From Armatimonadota bacterium (lineage in GTDB: Bacteria; Armatimonadota; HRBIN16), in the NCBI GenBank assembly GCA_026003175.1, contig BPGT01000003.1:1-64000 (forward strand): a stretch of DNA of 64,000 nt, given 5' to 3'. This document shows positions 41,452-50,403 of the stretch, piece by piece. The position numbers were made by a program, and so were the translations under genes. Below the pieces are notes generated by a model that worked only from the letters and a program-made list of their open reading frames with translations, searched no databases and was not told the DNA's origin. Each line of letters opens with the position of its first letter. The stretch's first letter is position 1.

Positions 41452-42681
41452 CTACTCGTACCGCAGTGCCTCTATCGGGTTCAACCGCGAGGCGCGCCAT
41501 GCGGGGTAGATTCCGAAGAAGATGCCCACCGCCGCCGAGAAGAGGAAGCCTGCTGCTGCCGCCCACAGAGGCAGGTGGGTGGTTAACCCTTCGCCGCCGA
41601 ACAGCTTCGCCTGCCGCGTGCCCCAGCCGATGAGTACGCTGGTGCCCCATCCGAACAGGATTCCGATAACGCCTCCCACTCCAGAAAGAGTCATCGATTC
41701 GATAAGGAATTGCAGCAGGATGTCGCGGTTGCGTGCGCCCACTGCTTTGCGGATGCCGATTTCGCGCGTGCGCTCGGCGACGGTGACCAGCATGATGTTC
41801 ATGATGCCGATGCCGCCTACCAGCAGCGATAACCCCGCAATCGCGCCCACTACCAGCCCGAAAATGCTCAGCACGCGCCCGATGGAGGAAAGCAGCCGCT
41901 CCTGACTGTCCACACGAAAGTAGGGCTGGTTGTCGTGACGGCGCATGAGCAGTTGCCAGATTTCGTCCATCGTTTCGGTGGTGCGTTCTGGTTCGCGCGG
42001 CTGTGCAAAGATAACCGACACCAGGTCTATGCCCACGAACCGCTTCTGCAGGGAAGTGATAGGCACAAACACCCTCTTATCCCAGTCCTCACCGAAGGTT
42101 CTGCCTTTGGGGGCGAGCACGCCCACCACCGTCGCGGAGACGCCCGCAATCTCTATACTCTCGCCAATCGGGTCGCGGTCGCCGAACAACCTTTTTTGTA
42201 CCTCTTTGCCCAGCACGCACACTTTCGCCCAGCTGTCCAGGTCTTCCTGGGTGATAAACCTTCCCTGCTCTACTTGCAGGTTATGCAGATACAGATACTC
42301 CGGCTGGCAGCCGTCCACGGTGGCATCCATCTCCTCCGCGCCGTAACGTATCTTCTGGTTGCCCACGTTGAACTCCGCGCTCACCATCTTCACGCTGGGG
42401 CACTCCTGCAGAATCGCCTGCGCGTCCTCCATGCGCAGTCCCTCAATACTGCCGGGCGTTTCCCCGCGCTTACGCAGGGAGGGGTCGTACACGACGATGA
42501 TAAGGCTGGAGCCCAGACGGCGAAACTCTTCCACAACTTTTGAACGCGCCCCCTCCACCAGCGACACCATCAGGATCACCGCTGCGACGCCGATGATGAC
42601 ACCCAGCATGGTCAGCAGTGAGCGCAGTTTGTGTCGGCGCAGGTTCGCTAGCGCGGTGAGAAAGGAGTCTATCAGGCTCAC
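41452..42681 (-). CDS. MacB/FtsX-type ABC transporter permease
   Basis: 409 residues with the MacB-like layout: an N-terminal span in NLRRHKLRSLLTMLGVIIGV, a periplasmic domain of about 210 residues, then three spans including LSLLVGGIGIMNIMLVTVAE, RTREIGIRKAVGARNRDIL and a C-terminal IYPAWRASRLNPIEALRYE. Such permeases work mechanically with an adaptor and a separate ATPase to export lipoproteins, peptides or antibiotics. Its start overlaps the adaptor stop. No ATPase gene follows in the window; the next feature is a repeat region. Confidence 0.88.
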   Translation of the reverse strand: MSLIDSFLTALANLRRHKLRSLLTMLGVIIGVAAVILMVSLVEGARSKVVEEFRRLGSSLIIVVYDPSLRKRGETPGSIEGLRMEDAQAILQECPSVKMVSAEFNVGNQKIRYGAEEMDATVDGCQPEYLYLHNLQVEQGRFITQEDLDSWAKVCVLGKEVQKRLFGDRDPIGESIEIAGVSATVVGVLAPKGRTFGEDWDKRVFVPITSLQKRFVGIDLVSVIFAQPREPERTTETMDEIWQLLMRRHDNQPYFRVDSQERLLSSIGRVLSIFGLVVGAIAGLSLLVGGIGIMNIMLVTVAERTREIGIRKAVGARNRDILLQFLIESMTLSGVGGVIGILFGWGTSVLIGWGTRQAKLFGGEGLTTHLPLWAAAAGFLFSAAVGIFFGIYPAWRASRLNPIEALRYE

Positions 42682-44405
42682 TGTTGGCGTTCCTCCCTGT
42701 TCTCTTCGCTGGATGCGCCGATGTTCACCTCGAACTGCTGGCGCTTGGGACCGGTGAACGGCTGAGGACGCACCTTCTCGCCCTCTTTCAGCCCTTCCAC
42801 AATCTCCACGAAGGCATCACCGCGCAATCCGGTTTTCACGGTGCGGGTCTCGTTCTTGTCCACTGTCTTCCCGTTGACCACCTCGCGATGCACCACGCTC
42901 ACCCGGGCGGTGCTGGCGTCCACGAACTGCAACGCCTCTTTGGGCAGGCGTAGCACATTGTGCCTGCGCTCCACGATGATTCGGCACTTCGCGCTCATGC
43001 CGGGCTTCATGCGTGGATCGGGTTTTTCAATCTCCACCTCTACAGGGAACTTGATGACCGCTCCGCCGGGTGCGCCCTGCTGAGCCACCGCCGAAGCGGG
43101 AGCTACCTTGCGCACCCTGCCTTCGAACACCTCGTCGCGCAGGGCATCCAGCCGAATCTCTACCCTCTGCCCCACCTTCACCTTGCCGATGTCCACTTCG
43201 TTCACCTGCAGCTTGATGCGCATGCGCGATAGGTCGGCGATTTGCACCAATGGCATCCCTGAGGAGAAGGTGGCAACGCCTGAGGTGACCAGCTCGCCCG
43301 ATTCGATATATCGCTGGGTGACCACGCCACTCATCGGGGCGCGGATGATGGTGTCTGCCAGTCTGGTGCGTGCCTCTTTCAGCGCGCTTTGCAGCTGCTC
43401 GACCGAAGCCTGTGCCTGCTGCACCTCTTTCTCACGCATGGGCATCTGCACACGGTTGGCTTCCGCCAGCTTCAACCTCATGCGGGCATCTTCCAGCGCG
43501 GCACGTGCGGCTTCTACCTCTTTCTGGCGCAGTTCGTCGCGCTTCGCCTGGGCGCGTGCCTGTTCTAAAGCAGCTTTTGCCTGTTTCACCCGCGACTCGG
43601 CGTCCGCCCGTTGCAGGCGCAGCTGCTCCTCTAACGTCTGCAAGCGTTGCTCTGCCTGTTGCAGGCGTGCCTCGGCAGCGGTGAGCTGCGTGGCGGCAAG
43701 GTCTACCTCGCGCTGGGAGACAAACCCCTTTGCCAGCAGCTGCTTCTGTCGCTCCAGCTGGCGTCTGGCATCATCGCGCTGGGCGCGCGCCTCGTCCACT
43801 GCCGCCTGCGCATCGGTGCGCAACTGCGGATGGGTAACTTTCAGGAGCAGGTTCAGGTTATCCACCGCCGCCTGATAGCTGGCTTCCGCTTGCTCCAATG
43901 CCGCCTGTGTCACCTCAGGTTGAGTCTGTGCTTCACGCAATGCCTGCTCGTAGCGTATCTCGGCGGTGCGCACAGCGTTGCGCGCTTGCTCAATCTGAGC
44001 AGCGGTATCGGTGGGCTGGTAGGTGCTGAGCAGCTTTGCCTGTTCAAGCCGGGCGATGGCGGCACGCAACTGTGCTTCCGTCTGGCGCAAGCTGGCTTCT
44101 ACCTCTACGGGGTCGATGCGGGCGATGAGTTGTCCTTCGCGCACGACGTCGCCCGCCTCCACGTTCAGGCTGAGGATGCGCCCGGCGATTTTGCTTTTCA
44201 CTTCCACCTTGCGCAGCGGCTCTAGCACGCCCGACTCGGCGACGATGATTTCTACATCGCCGCGAGAGACCTCTACCAGACGGGGTGGCGGTTTGGGCTT
44301 ATTCAGCCAGCGATAGCCCCACCAGCCGGCAGCCCCCAGCAAGACCAAAAACGGCAAACATCCAAACAAAAGCAATTTCGCTCTGCGTCGCAAAAAGGCT
44401 CTCAC
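42678..44405 (-). CDS. MacA/HlyD-type periplasmic adaptor protein
   Basis: 575 residues. N-terminal membrane anchor (LLLFGCLPFLVLLGAAGWWG), split lipoyl domain (VEIIVAESGVLEPLRKVEVK and later APMSGVVTQRYIESGELV), and an exceptionally long coiled-coil hairpin (residues about 105-345) rich in Ala, Gln, Glu and Arg. Beta-barrel and membrane-proximal domains follow (RIKLQVNEVDIGKVKVGQRV). It bridges the inner-membrane permease to an outer-membrane channel. The hairpin is much longer than in MacA (about 90 residues), suggesting a wide envelope. MITE copy 2 lies 31 bases upstream of its start. Confidence 0.88.
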   Translation of the reverse strand: MRAFLRRRAKLLLFGCLPFLVLLGAAGWWGYRWLNKPKPPPRLVEVSRGDVEIIVAESGVLEPLRKVEVKSKIAGRILSLNVEAGDVVREGQLIARIDPVEVEASLRQTEAQLRAAIARLEQAKLLSTYQPTDTAAQIEQARNAVRTAEIRYEQALREAQTQPEVTQAALEQAEASYQAAVDNLNLLLKVTHPQLRTDAQAAVDEARAQRDDARRQLERQKQLLAKGFVSQREVDLAATQLTAAEARLQQAEQRLQTLEEQLRLQRADAESRVKQAKAALEQARAQAKRDELRQKEVEAARAALEDARMRLKLAEANRVQMPMREKEVQQAQASVEQLQSALKEARTRLADTIIRAPMSGVVTQRYIESGELVTSGVATFSSGMPLVQIADLSRMRIKLQVNEVDIGKVKVGQRVEIRLDALRDEVFEGRVRKVAPASAVAQQGAPGGAVIKFPVEVEIEKPDPRMKPGMSAKCRIIVERRHNVLRLPKEALQFVDASTARVSVVHREVVNGKTVDKNETRTVKTGLRGDAFVEIVEGLKEGEKVRPQPFTGPKRQQFEVNIGASSEENREERQQ

Positions 44406-44435
44406 GCTTCCCTCCTCGAAAAGTCTGCTTGCAAC

Positions 44436-44621
44436 GAGGGTGTTCGAAATTGCTGGTTGAATGGATAGATAACCTAACCCCCTTGCCCCCTTCCCTGCAA
44501 GGGAAGGGGGAACGCCCCTCTCCTCGTAGGAGAGGGGACGGGGGTGAGGTAAGGCAGGGATAGCAAGAACGCCTCTCTCCTTGCGCTACAACCAACTTCT
44601 CAACAATTCTCGAACACCCTC
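44436..44621. mobile_element. 186-bp MITE, copy 2, with 9-bp target duplication
   Basis: Same ends and internal hairpins as the copies at 40062 and 49381. It is flanked by perfect direct repeats GCTTGCAAC at 44427-44435 and 44622-44630. It sits just upstream of the adaptor gene and may influence its transcription. The 231 bases to its right (44631-44861) hold no recognisable gene. Confidence 0.95.
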
Positions 44622-44861
44622 GCTTGCAACCCTCTTTATATGACCGATTTGGACGAGCGAAGTTTCATCGGCGTTCGCCGGTCTTACATGATTGGTGCGC
44701 CGCCCGATGGGTGAGCGGCAAGTGTTACGTGCCCATAGAGGTTGCCCGAAGGGTCATTGGCTTGCCTGTGCGCCACAAGGGGGCGAGTAGTGATTGGCAA
44801 AGCAGCCGCAGCGGAGAGCACCTGTTGCCGAGAGGCGCTTCATTGCATCCCTGCGGGTAGC

Positions 44862-46043
44862 TTATCGCTGTTTGATCAACCACCACAGCCATCCCGCCAT
44901 GCCGCACTGCGTCACCAGCTGGGCATAGCCCGCTCCCGGCAGACCATATGGAAGCCACCACCACAGGCAAAAGGCGAGGCATATCAGCCCCCCTGCTGCC
45001 ACCATGCTCACCCATGCCGTTCGCTGACGCACCAGCAACACCGCATTCCCCCACGCCACCACCGACGCCGGAACCAGACACCACGCCAGCACCCGTAGGG
45101 CGTCGGAGGCGGGAGCATATTCTGCCCCATACAACAGGCTGATCCAGAACTTTGCTCCACCGCTCAGCGCCGCTGCCAGCAGCACCGCAACCGTCAGCAT
45201 CCACCCAAGCACTCGCATACCTATCCGACTCGCCCCTTCACCCTGCGAGGCAGTGACGGGAACCATCGCCAGCGCCATGGAGCCTGCCACCAGATTGCTT
45301 GCCCACAGCAGGGTGCTGGCACTGCCGTACCAGCCCACGCTCTGCGACCCGTAACGCATCCCGACGGCAAGGATGTCCAGCCGCATGATAAGTCCATGAC
45401 AGACATCAGCGATAGCCAGCGGCGCGCCGAGAGCAAGTAGCAGTTTGCACACACGCCAGCGTACCTGTGCCCGTGGGAGAGGAAGTTTGTACAGGTAGAC
45501 GACCAGCGCGAGTGCACCGCCAGTCAGTACACCGAGCAAAGCCCCTATCAAACCGAACCAAAACGCCCCTGCCGCTGCCAGCAACACGGTGGCAACACGC
45601 TCCACAACCACCGCCCGCGTCTCGACGTGCGCCTGAAGCCGTGCTCGAGCCACTCCCGCCAGCAACTGATGCACGCAGGCGATCGCCCAGTACGCCCCTG
45701 CCAGCGCGAGAGCTGTTCTCTGCCGAGTACCGTGATATATCCATCCCGCCCCCCAGACGGCAGCTCCCCACAGCAGGATACCCTGCACCATTCGCAGACC
45801 GATGGCTGTACCTAAAACGGTGGATGAACGAGGACGATGTGCAGCATGTCGCATCATCAACGAGGAGATACCCATATCGGCAAGGGGAGCCAGCGAACCT
45901 GCAGCCGCCATCACCTGCGTGAAATCTCCATAGGAAGCAGGGGCAAGCAGCCGTGCCAGCAACACGTTGTTCAGTAGTCCCAGCACGCGGGCAGCGAACT
46001 GGGAACCGAGCATCCACCGAGTGGTAAACCACCAGCTCTTCAC
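44862..46043 (-). CDS. Oligosaccharide flippase (Wzx/MOP family)
   Basis: 393 residues with about twelve hydrophobic spans and the MOP opening AARVLGLLNNVLLARLLAPA followed by YGDFTQVMAAAGSLAPLADM and GISSLMMRHAA. It would turn lipid-linked sugar repeat units to the periplasmic face. A Wzx-type role fits its partners RmlA and a Wzc-like kinase. Start overlaps the rmlA stop by four bases. It ends the operon. Confidence 0.85.
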   Translation of the reverse strand: MKSWWFTTRWMLGSQFAARVLGLLNNVLLARLLAPASYGDFTQVMAAAGSLAPLADMGISSLMMRHAAHRPRSSTVLGTAIGLRMVQGILLWGAAVWGAGWIYHGTRQRTALALAGAYWAIACVHQLLAGVARARLQAHVETRAVVVERVATVLLAAAGAFWFGLIGALLGVLTGGALALVVYLYKLPLPRAQVRWRVCKLLLALGAPLAIADVCHGLIMRLDILAVGMRYGSQSVGWYGSASTLLWASNLVAGSMALAMVPVTASQGEGASRIGMRVLGWMLTVAVLLAAALSGGAKFWISLLYGAEYAPASDALRVLAWCLVPASVVAWGNAVLLVRQRTAWVSMVAAGGLICLAFCLWWWLPYGLPGAGYAQLVTQCGMAGWLWWLIKQR

Positions 46044-47104
46044 AGCAGATTGACCTGACTGTTGTCTCCCAGCATCAGCCGCACGGCACGCGGCTTGCCC
46101 TCGTCACGACAGACGGTAACGTTACGTCCTAACAGGCTATCCTCCATCCGCGAGCCCACATTCAGGATACGACAGCCCTCCAGAATCACGCTATGCTCTA
46201 TCTCGCTGGCGACGATGTGCACTCCGTCAGCAATAGAGGTAAAGGGACCGATGTAAGCGTTCTCTATCAGACAGTTTGCGCCGATGATCACGGGTCCCCG
46301 AACCACACTGCGCACCACGCGCGTACCCTCGCCAATGGATACCCGCCCATGCAGGCGCGATGCGGTATCCACTTCGGCGCGGATGTCGCGAACGATGTCC
46401 TCCAGCAGGATGCGGTTCGCCTCCAGGATGGCATCGAGGTTGCCTGTATCCTTCCACCACCCGCTGATGATATGCGAGCGCACCTGATAGCCGTGGTCGA
46501 TGAGATACTGGATGGCGTCGGTGATTTCCAGTTCTCCTCGCGCTGAGGGATGGATGGCGTTCACCGCCTCGAAGATATGTCTATCGAACATATACACACC
46601 CACCAGCGCGAGGTCGGAAGGAGGCTGTTTGGGCTTTTCGATGAGGCGTACCACCCGGTCTCCCTCCAGCACTGCCACACCAAACTCCTGCGGGTTGGGC
46701 ACGTGCGCCAGTAGAATCTGTGCGTTGGGACGCATCTGCTCGAACTCGCGCACGAAGGGGGTGATGCCCTCTTTGACAAGGTTGTCGCCCAGATACATCA
46801 CAAACGGTTCGTTGCCCAGAAAATCCTGCGCTATTTTAACCGCATGTGCCAGCCCAAGAGGCTCCGGCTGGTGAATGTAGGTCACACGGATACCCCACCG
46901 ACTGCCGTCGCCCACCGCCTGCATAATCTCCTCGCGCGTATCGCCCACGATGATGCCCACATCGGTAATGCCGGCATCACGTATCGCCTCGATGCCGTAG
47001 AAGAGCACTGGCTTGTTAGCGATGGGGATAAGCTGCTTTGCGCCGGTGTAAGTAATGGGACGCAGGCGAGTACCTTTGCCGCCGCTGAGTATCAGCCCTT
47101 TCAC
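46040..47104 (-). CDS. rmlA: Glucose-1-phosphate thymidylyltransferase, long RmlA type
   Basis: 354 residues. Nucleotidyltransferase domain with KGLILSGGKGTRLRPITYTG, KQLIPIANKPVLFYGIEAI, MYLGDNLVKEG and a GVYMFDRHIFEAV segment; a C-terminal left-handed beta helix (about 245-354) with hexapeptide repeats (RVVRSVVRGPVIIGANCLIE). This is the long form usually placed in sugar-nucleotide pathways of exopolysaccharides and antibiotics. It makes dTDP-glucose, the precursor of dTDP-rhamnose. Overlaps both neighbours by four bases; rmlBCD are not in the window. Confidence 0.9.
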   Translation of the reverse strand: MKGLILSGGKGTRLRPITYTGAKQLIPIANKPVLFYGIEAIRDAGITDVGIIVGDTREEIMQAVGDGSRWGIRVTYIHQPEPLGLAHAVKIAQDFLGNEPFVMYLGDNLVKEGITPFVREFEQMRPNAQILLAHVPNPQEFGVAVLEGDRVVRLIEKPKQPPSDLALVGVYMFDRHIFEAVNAIHPSARGELEITDAIQYLIDHGYQVRSHIISGWWKDTGNLDAILEANRILLEDIVRDIRAEVDTASRLHGRVSIGEGTRVVRSVVRGPVIIGANCLIENAYIGPFTSIADGVHIVASEIEHSVILEGCRILNVGSRMEDSLLGRNVTVCRDEGKPRAVRLMLGDNSQVNLL

Positions 47105-49311
47105 GAGCGATGCCTCCTTACAGAGGGATAGTAAGGTCCGTAGCTGTTGGTAGTTGAGACAGGTACTTTGTTCGCTACGATACCTATAAATCTTGCTTCC
47201 GGCAAACTATGGATGGTCTCCACAGCGTGAAGAGCTGCATCGCGCAAAGTGGCTCCTGGCTGCAGCACCATCAGGATAGCCTCGCTGTAGAGCGCCAGCA
47301 CGCGCGCGTCGGCGAACATCCCCACAGGCGGAACATCCATGATAAGCAGGTCGTATCGTTCCCTCAATTGCGCCAATAACTCCTCCATCCTTGCGTTCTC
47401 CAGCAGCTCAGTGGGGTTCGGAGGCACATCACCCGCCGGTAACAGCCAGAGATTATCTACGCTGGTGTGGCGAAGGCATTCCTCCAGATTGCTCTCTCCC
47501 AAAAGGACGTTGGTCAGTCCGGGCGACAGCGGTATGCCCTCAAAGCGATGTTGCATGGGCAGGCGCAGGTCGGCGTCTATCAGAACCACACGTTTGCTGG
47601 ACTGCGCTATGCTGACTGCCAAATGACGGGATACAAAAGTTTTTCCATCGCCTTGTAAAGGAGAAGTGACCATGAGAGTACGGGGAGGGCGACCTTGTGA
47701 CGCTAGGCGGAGGGTAGCGCGCAGGTTGCGAAACGCTTCTACCGCGTCTGGTTGATTCAGCATGGGGGAATCTGCTCCGTCGCGTACTGCGGGAATGCTA
47801 CCGAGCAAGGGTGTGTTGAGCCATTCTGCAGCCTGCTGAGCCGAGGGCAGGCGACGGTCTATCTGTTCCAGCAGCAGCGCGAAGCCGATGGCAAGCAGTA
47901 CTCCCAGTATCGTGCCCATCAGCATGTTCAGGAGGCGCCGCGGCTTGACGCGCTTGCCGGGCAGTTGCGCCAGCTCCACCACGCGCGCGTTGCCCAGCTT
48001 CACTGCCTGCGTGAGTTCCGCCTCCTGCAAGCGCTCTATCAGGAAGAGATAACGTTTTTCCAGTGCCTGTCGCTGGCGCAGAAGCTGGGTGAGCTGCTTC
48101 TCCAGTGCCGGTACCTCCAGTAACTGTTGGCGGATGCTATCCAGAGTCTGTTGCAGTGCACTCATCTGTGCCTCCTGTCCCACAATGTCTGCGGAGAGCA
48201 GCGCAACGTTTTTGTATAACTCCTGATAGACAGGGTTAGGCACACGTTGCACGCTCTCAATGCGGGCGGCTTCCTGTCGGAGTCGCTCACGCAATGCCTC
48301 AACGCGGGCGACGGCAGATTGCACGCGGGGATGTTCCTCAGTGAATTGTGCCTGCAACGCCAGCAAATCTGCTTCAGCAGTCACCAGCTGCTTTTTGATT
48401 TCCTGTACCGTCGGGTTTTCATAGATGGTGGGCGATACCAGCGTAGAGGGTTCCTGTCCAAGCCTCTGACGTGTGGCGGCAAGGCGCGTGCGCAGGTCTG
48501 TCAAGCGCAGATTACCCTGCCATTGCCGGTTGCTCAGCTCCACCATCTGCTGCATCAACGCACGTATCTGCTCGCTTGCATCCAGAAACACCTTATTTCG
48601 CTTGAAGGATGCCAGTTTCTCGTCTGCCTCAGCTAATTGCTGCTTCACCCCACCCGGTGCTTCCAGTTGATTGCGGATGAAGCGGACAGTGTTTCGTGCT
48701 TCTTCCTTGCGCAGCCTTTCGTTTTGCCACACCATGGCTATCGCCGCCGCGTTCGCCGCATCCTGGGCACGGCGAGGCGAGCGTGCTTCCGCAAACAACT
48801 CGATCAAGCCAGTGTCTTCTATTAAACGCGCCCGGATGTCCTGTTCAAAATCCTCCTCTTCTTTGGGCACATCGGCACTGCGCCTCTCTATCTGTGCTGC
48901 TCGCGACAGGATACATCCTTCCACATCGGGCGAGTCGGTGGTCTTGCAAAGAATGTGTTCAAATAGCAGTCTTATATTTTCTGTTGTCTTATATTCAGAC
49001 AATTTGATGCCCTCTTTTTCAGCAATAATAACTGTTGAATCCACCAGCGCCCTGTAGGGGTAGGTATCCAGCATCTCCGCCTGTTCCTGGGGGATGGTGC
49101 GTGTAAAACCGGCACCAAATACATCGGTACGCAATACAAAACCAGAGGGTTGCTCAATCTGCACGACAGCTCTCGCCCGATATACAGGGCTCGCGGTGAA
49201 GGTGACAATAGCAGTGCCCAGCAGCACCAGCGCGAAGCACGCAACGGCGTACACACGCCGTCGTCGCAGGATATCCGTTAATTGACCCAGCACGTTGCGC
49301 TCGCGATGCAC
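47101..49311 (-). CDS. Wzc-like polysaccharide copolymerase and BY-kinase
   Basis: 736 residues. Wzz domain with a first span VYAVACFALVLLGTAIVTF, a periplasmic coiled-coil region (about 150-450), a second span LLNMLMGTILGVLLAIGFAL, then a cytoplasmic tyrosine kinase domain with Walker A SPLQGDGKTFVSRHLAVSI, Walker A' VVLIDADLRLP, and Walker B LLIMDVPPVG. The C-terminus ends with a Tyr cluster (NSYGPYYPS), the autophosphorylation tail. It controls chain length and export of exopolysaccharide. First gene of the wzc-rmlA-wzx operon; it has a TTGACT-TACACT promoter immediately upstream. Confidence 0.9.
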   Translation of the reverse strand: MHRERNVLGQLTDILRRRRVYAVACFALVLLGTAIVTFTASPVYRARAVVQIEQPSGFVLRTDVFGAGFTRTIPQEQAEMLDTYPYRALVDSTVIIAEKEGIKLSEYKTTENIRLLFEHILCKTTDSPDVEGCILSRAAQIERRSADVPKEEEDFEQDIRARLIEDTGLIELFAEARSPRRAQDAANAAAIAMVWQNERLRKEEARNTVRFIRNQLEAPGGVKQQLAEADEKLASFKRNKVFLDASEQIRALMQQMVELSNRQWQGNLRLTDLRTRLAATRQRLGQEPSTLVSPTIYENPTVQEIKKQLVTAEADLLALQAQFTEEHPRVQSAVARVEALRERLRQEAARIESVQRVPNPVYQELYKNVALLSADIVGQEAQMSALQQTLDSIRQQLLEVPALEKQLTQLLRQRQALEKRYLFLIERLQEAELTQAVKLGNARVVELAQLPGKRVKPRRLLNMLMGTILGVLLAIGFALLLEQIDRRLPSAQQAAEWLNTPLLGSIPAVRDGADSPMLNQPDAVEAFRNLRATLRLASQGRPPRTLMVTSPLQGDGKTFVSRHLAVSIAQSSKRVVLIDADLRLPMQHRFEGIPLSPGLTNVLLGESNLEECLRHTSVDNLWLLPAGDVPPNPTELLENARMEELLAQLRERYDLLIMDVPPVGMFADARVLALYSEAILMVLQPGATLRDAALHAVETIHSLPEARFIGIVANKVPVSTTNSYGPYYPSVRRHRS

Positions 49312-49343
49312 AGAGCGATGTGACCTCCTGAGCGATTGCTTTC

Positions 49344-49372
49344 AGTGTAACAATATGCAAAGCAAAAGTCAA
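49344..49372 (-). promoter_or_regulatory. Promoter of the wzc-rmlA-wzx operon
   Basis: In the complement, TTGACT (49372-49367), a 17-bp spacer and TACACT (49349-49344) stand 33 bases before the wzc start. The target duplication of MITE copy 3 begins at the first base of this -35 box. Confidence 0.55.
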
Positions 49373-49380
49373 TTAGAGCA

Positions 49381-49566
49381 GAGGGTGTTCGAAATTGCTG
49401 GTTGAATGGATAGATAACCTAACCCCCTTGCCCCCTTCCCTGCAAGGGAAGGGGGAACGCCCCTCTCCTCGCAGGAGAGGGGACGGGGGTGAGGTAAGGC
49501 AGGGATAGCAAGAACGCCTCTCTCCTTGCGCTACAACCAACTTCTCAACAATTCTCGAACACCCTC
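49381..49566. mobile_element. 186-bp MITE, copy 3, with 9-bp target duplication
   Basis: Identical in ends and hairpins to the other copies, with one base change (CGC for CGT in the second loop). Flanked by perfect direct repeats ATTAGAGCA at 49372-49380 and 49567-49575. It lies between the divergent wzc and parA genes, directly against the wzc promoter. Confidence 0.95.
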
Positions 49567-49626
49567 ATTAGAGCAGGAATCGGCGCGGGTTGCGTTGAAG
49601 CCCAAAGGCAAGGAGGCGGTGCACTG

Positions 49627-50403
49627 ATGGGCACTGTATATGCCGTTGTCAACCAGAAAGGTGGGGTGGGAAAGACCACTACGGTGGTCAACGTCGCCGC
49701 TGCGATCGCACTGGCTGGGCAGCAAGTGCTTTTGGTAGATGTGGACCCGCAGGGCAACGCCACAAGTGGGGTGGGGATAGAGAAGGGCAAGCTTGCCAGC
49801 AGTATCTATCAGGTGCTGGTTGATGATTTACCCATAGAGGAAGTTGTTTTGCGCACAGCAGTGCAGGGTTTGGATGTTGTACCGTCTACGCTTGACCTAG
49901 CGGGGGCGGAGATTGAGCTGATGACCCGAATCAGCCGCGAACACGTATTGCAGAACGCCATAGAACCGCTACGCAAAAAATACGACTACATTTTTATTGA
50001 TACACCCCCCTCGCTTGGGTTACTGACGGTAAACTGTCTGACAGCATGTGACAAGGCGATTGTGCCCATCCAGTGCGAGTACTACGCGCTGGAAGGGATT
50101 ACGCAGCTGATGCGCACGGTAGACCTGGTACGTCGTCGTTTGAACCCTGGGTTACAGATAGCACATGTGTTGTTGACCATGAAGGACCCACGTTTGCGAT
50201 TGGCTCAGCAGGTCGAGGACGAGGTAAGAGCCTTTTTCGGGGAAATCGTTTCGGCGGTGGTCATACCCCGCAATGTACGGTTAAGCGAGGCACCGAGCTT
50301 TGGGATGCCTGTGGTGCTCTATGACCCGAAATCGCGTGGTGCAGAGGCGTATCGGCAGTTCGCTTTGGAGGTGATGAAGCATGACTCGCAGGGGGCTGGG
50401 TAA
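49627..50403 (+). CDS. parA: Chromosome-partitioning ATPase ParA
   Basis: 258 residues, short chromosomal (Soj) type without an N-terminal HTH. Deviant Walker A VVNQKGGVGKTTTVVNVAAA, Walker A' VLLVDVDPQGNATSG, Walker B YIFIDTPPSLGLLT and IPRNVRLSEAPSFG. It forms ATP-dependent DNA-bound dimers that move ParB-parS complexes. Start ATG 49627 has AAGGAGG at 49610-49616. The gene ends within parB by a 23-base overlap. MITE copy 3 occupies its upstream region. Confidence 0.95.
   Translation: MGTVYAVVNQKGGVGKTTTVVNVAAAIALAGQQVLLVDVDPQGNATSGVGIEKGKLASSIYQVLVDDLPIEEVVLRTAVQGLDVVPSTLDLAGAEIELMTRISREHVLQNAIEPLRKKYDYIFIDTPPSLGLLTVNCLTACDKAIVPIQCEYYALEGITQLMRTVDLVRRRLNPGLQIAHVLLTMKDPRLRLAQQVEDEVRAFFGEIVSAVVIPRNVRLSEAPSFGMPVVLYDPKSRGAEAYRQFALEVMKHDSQGAG

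Noticed and set aside
44436-44621. Open frames through the MITE encoding a peptide with NLTPLPPSLQGKGERPSP
   Set aside because: The frame is the translation of the hairpins and repeats in every copy; it has no ribosome site and runs into different flanks.
49530-49566. Outward promoter at the right end of MITE copy 3 (TTGCGC with AATTCT)
   Set aside because: The -10 candidate is poor and the same sequence occurs in all copies without a gene at suitable distance.
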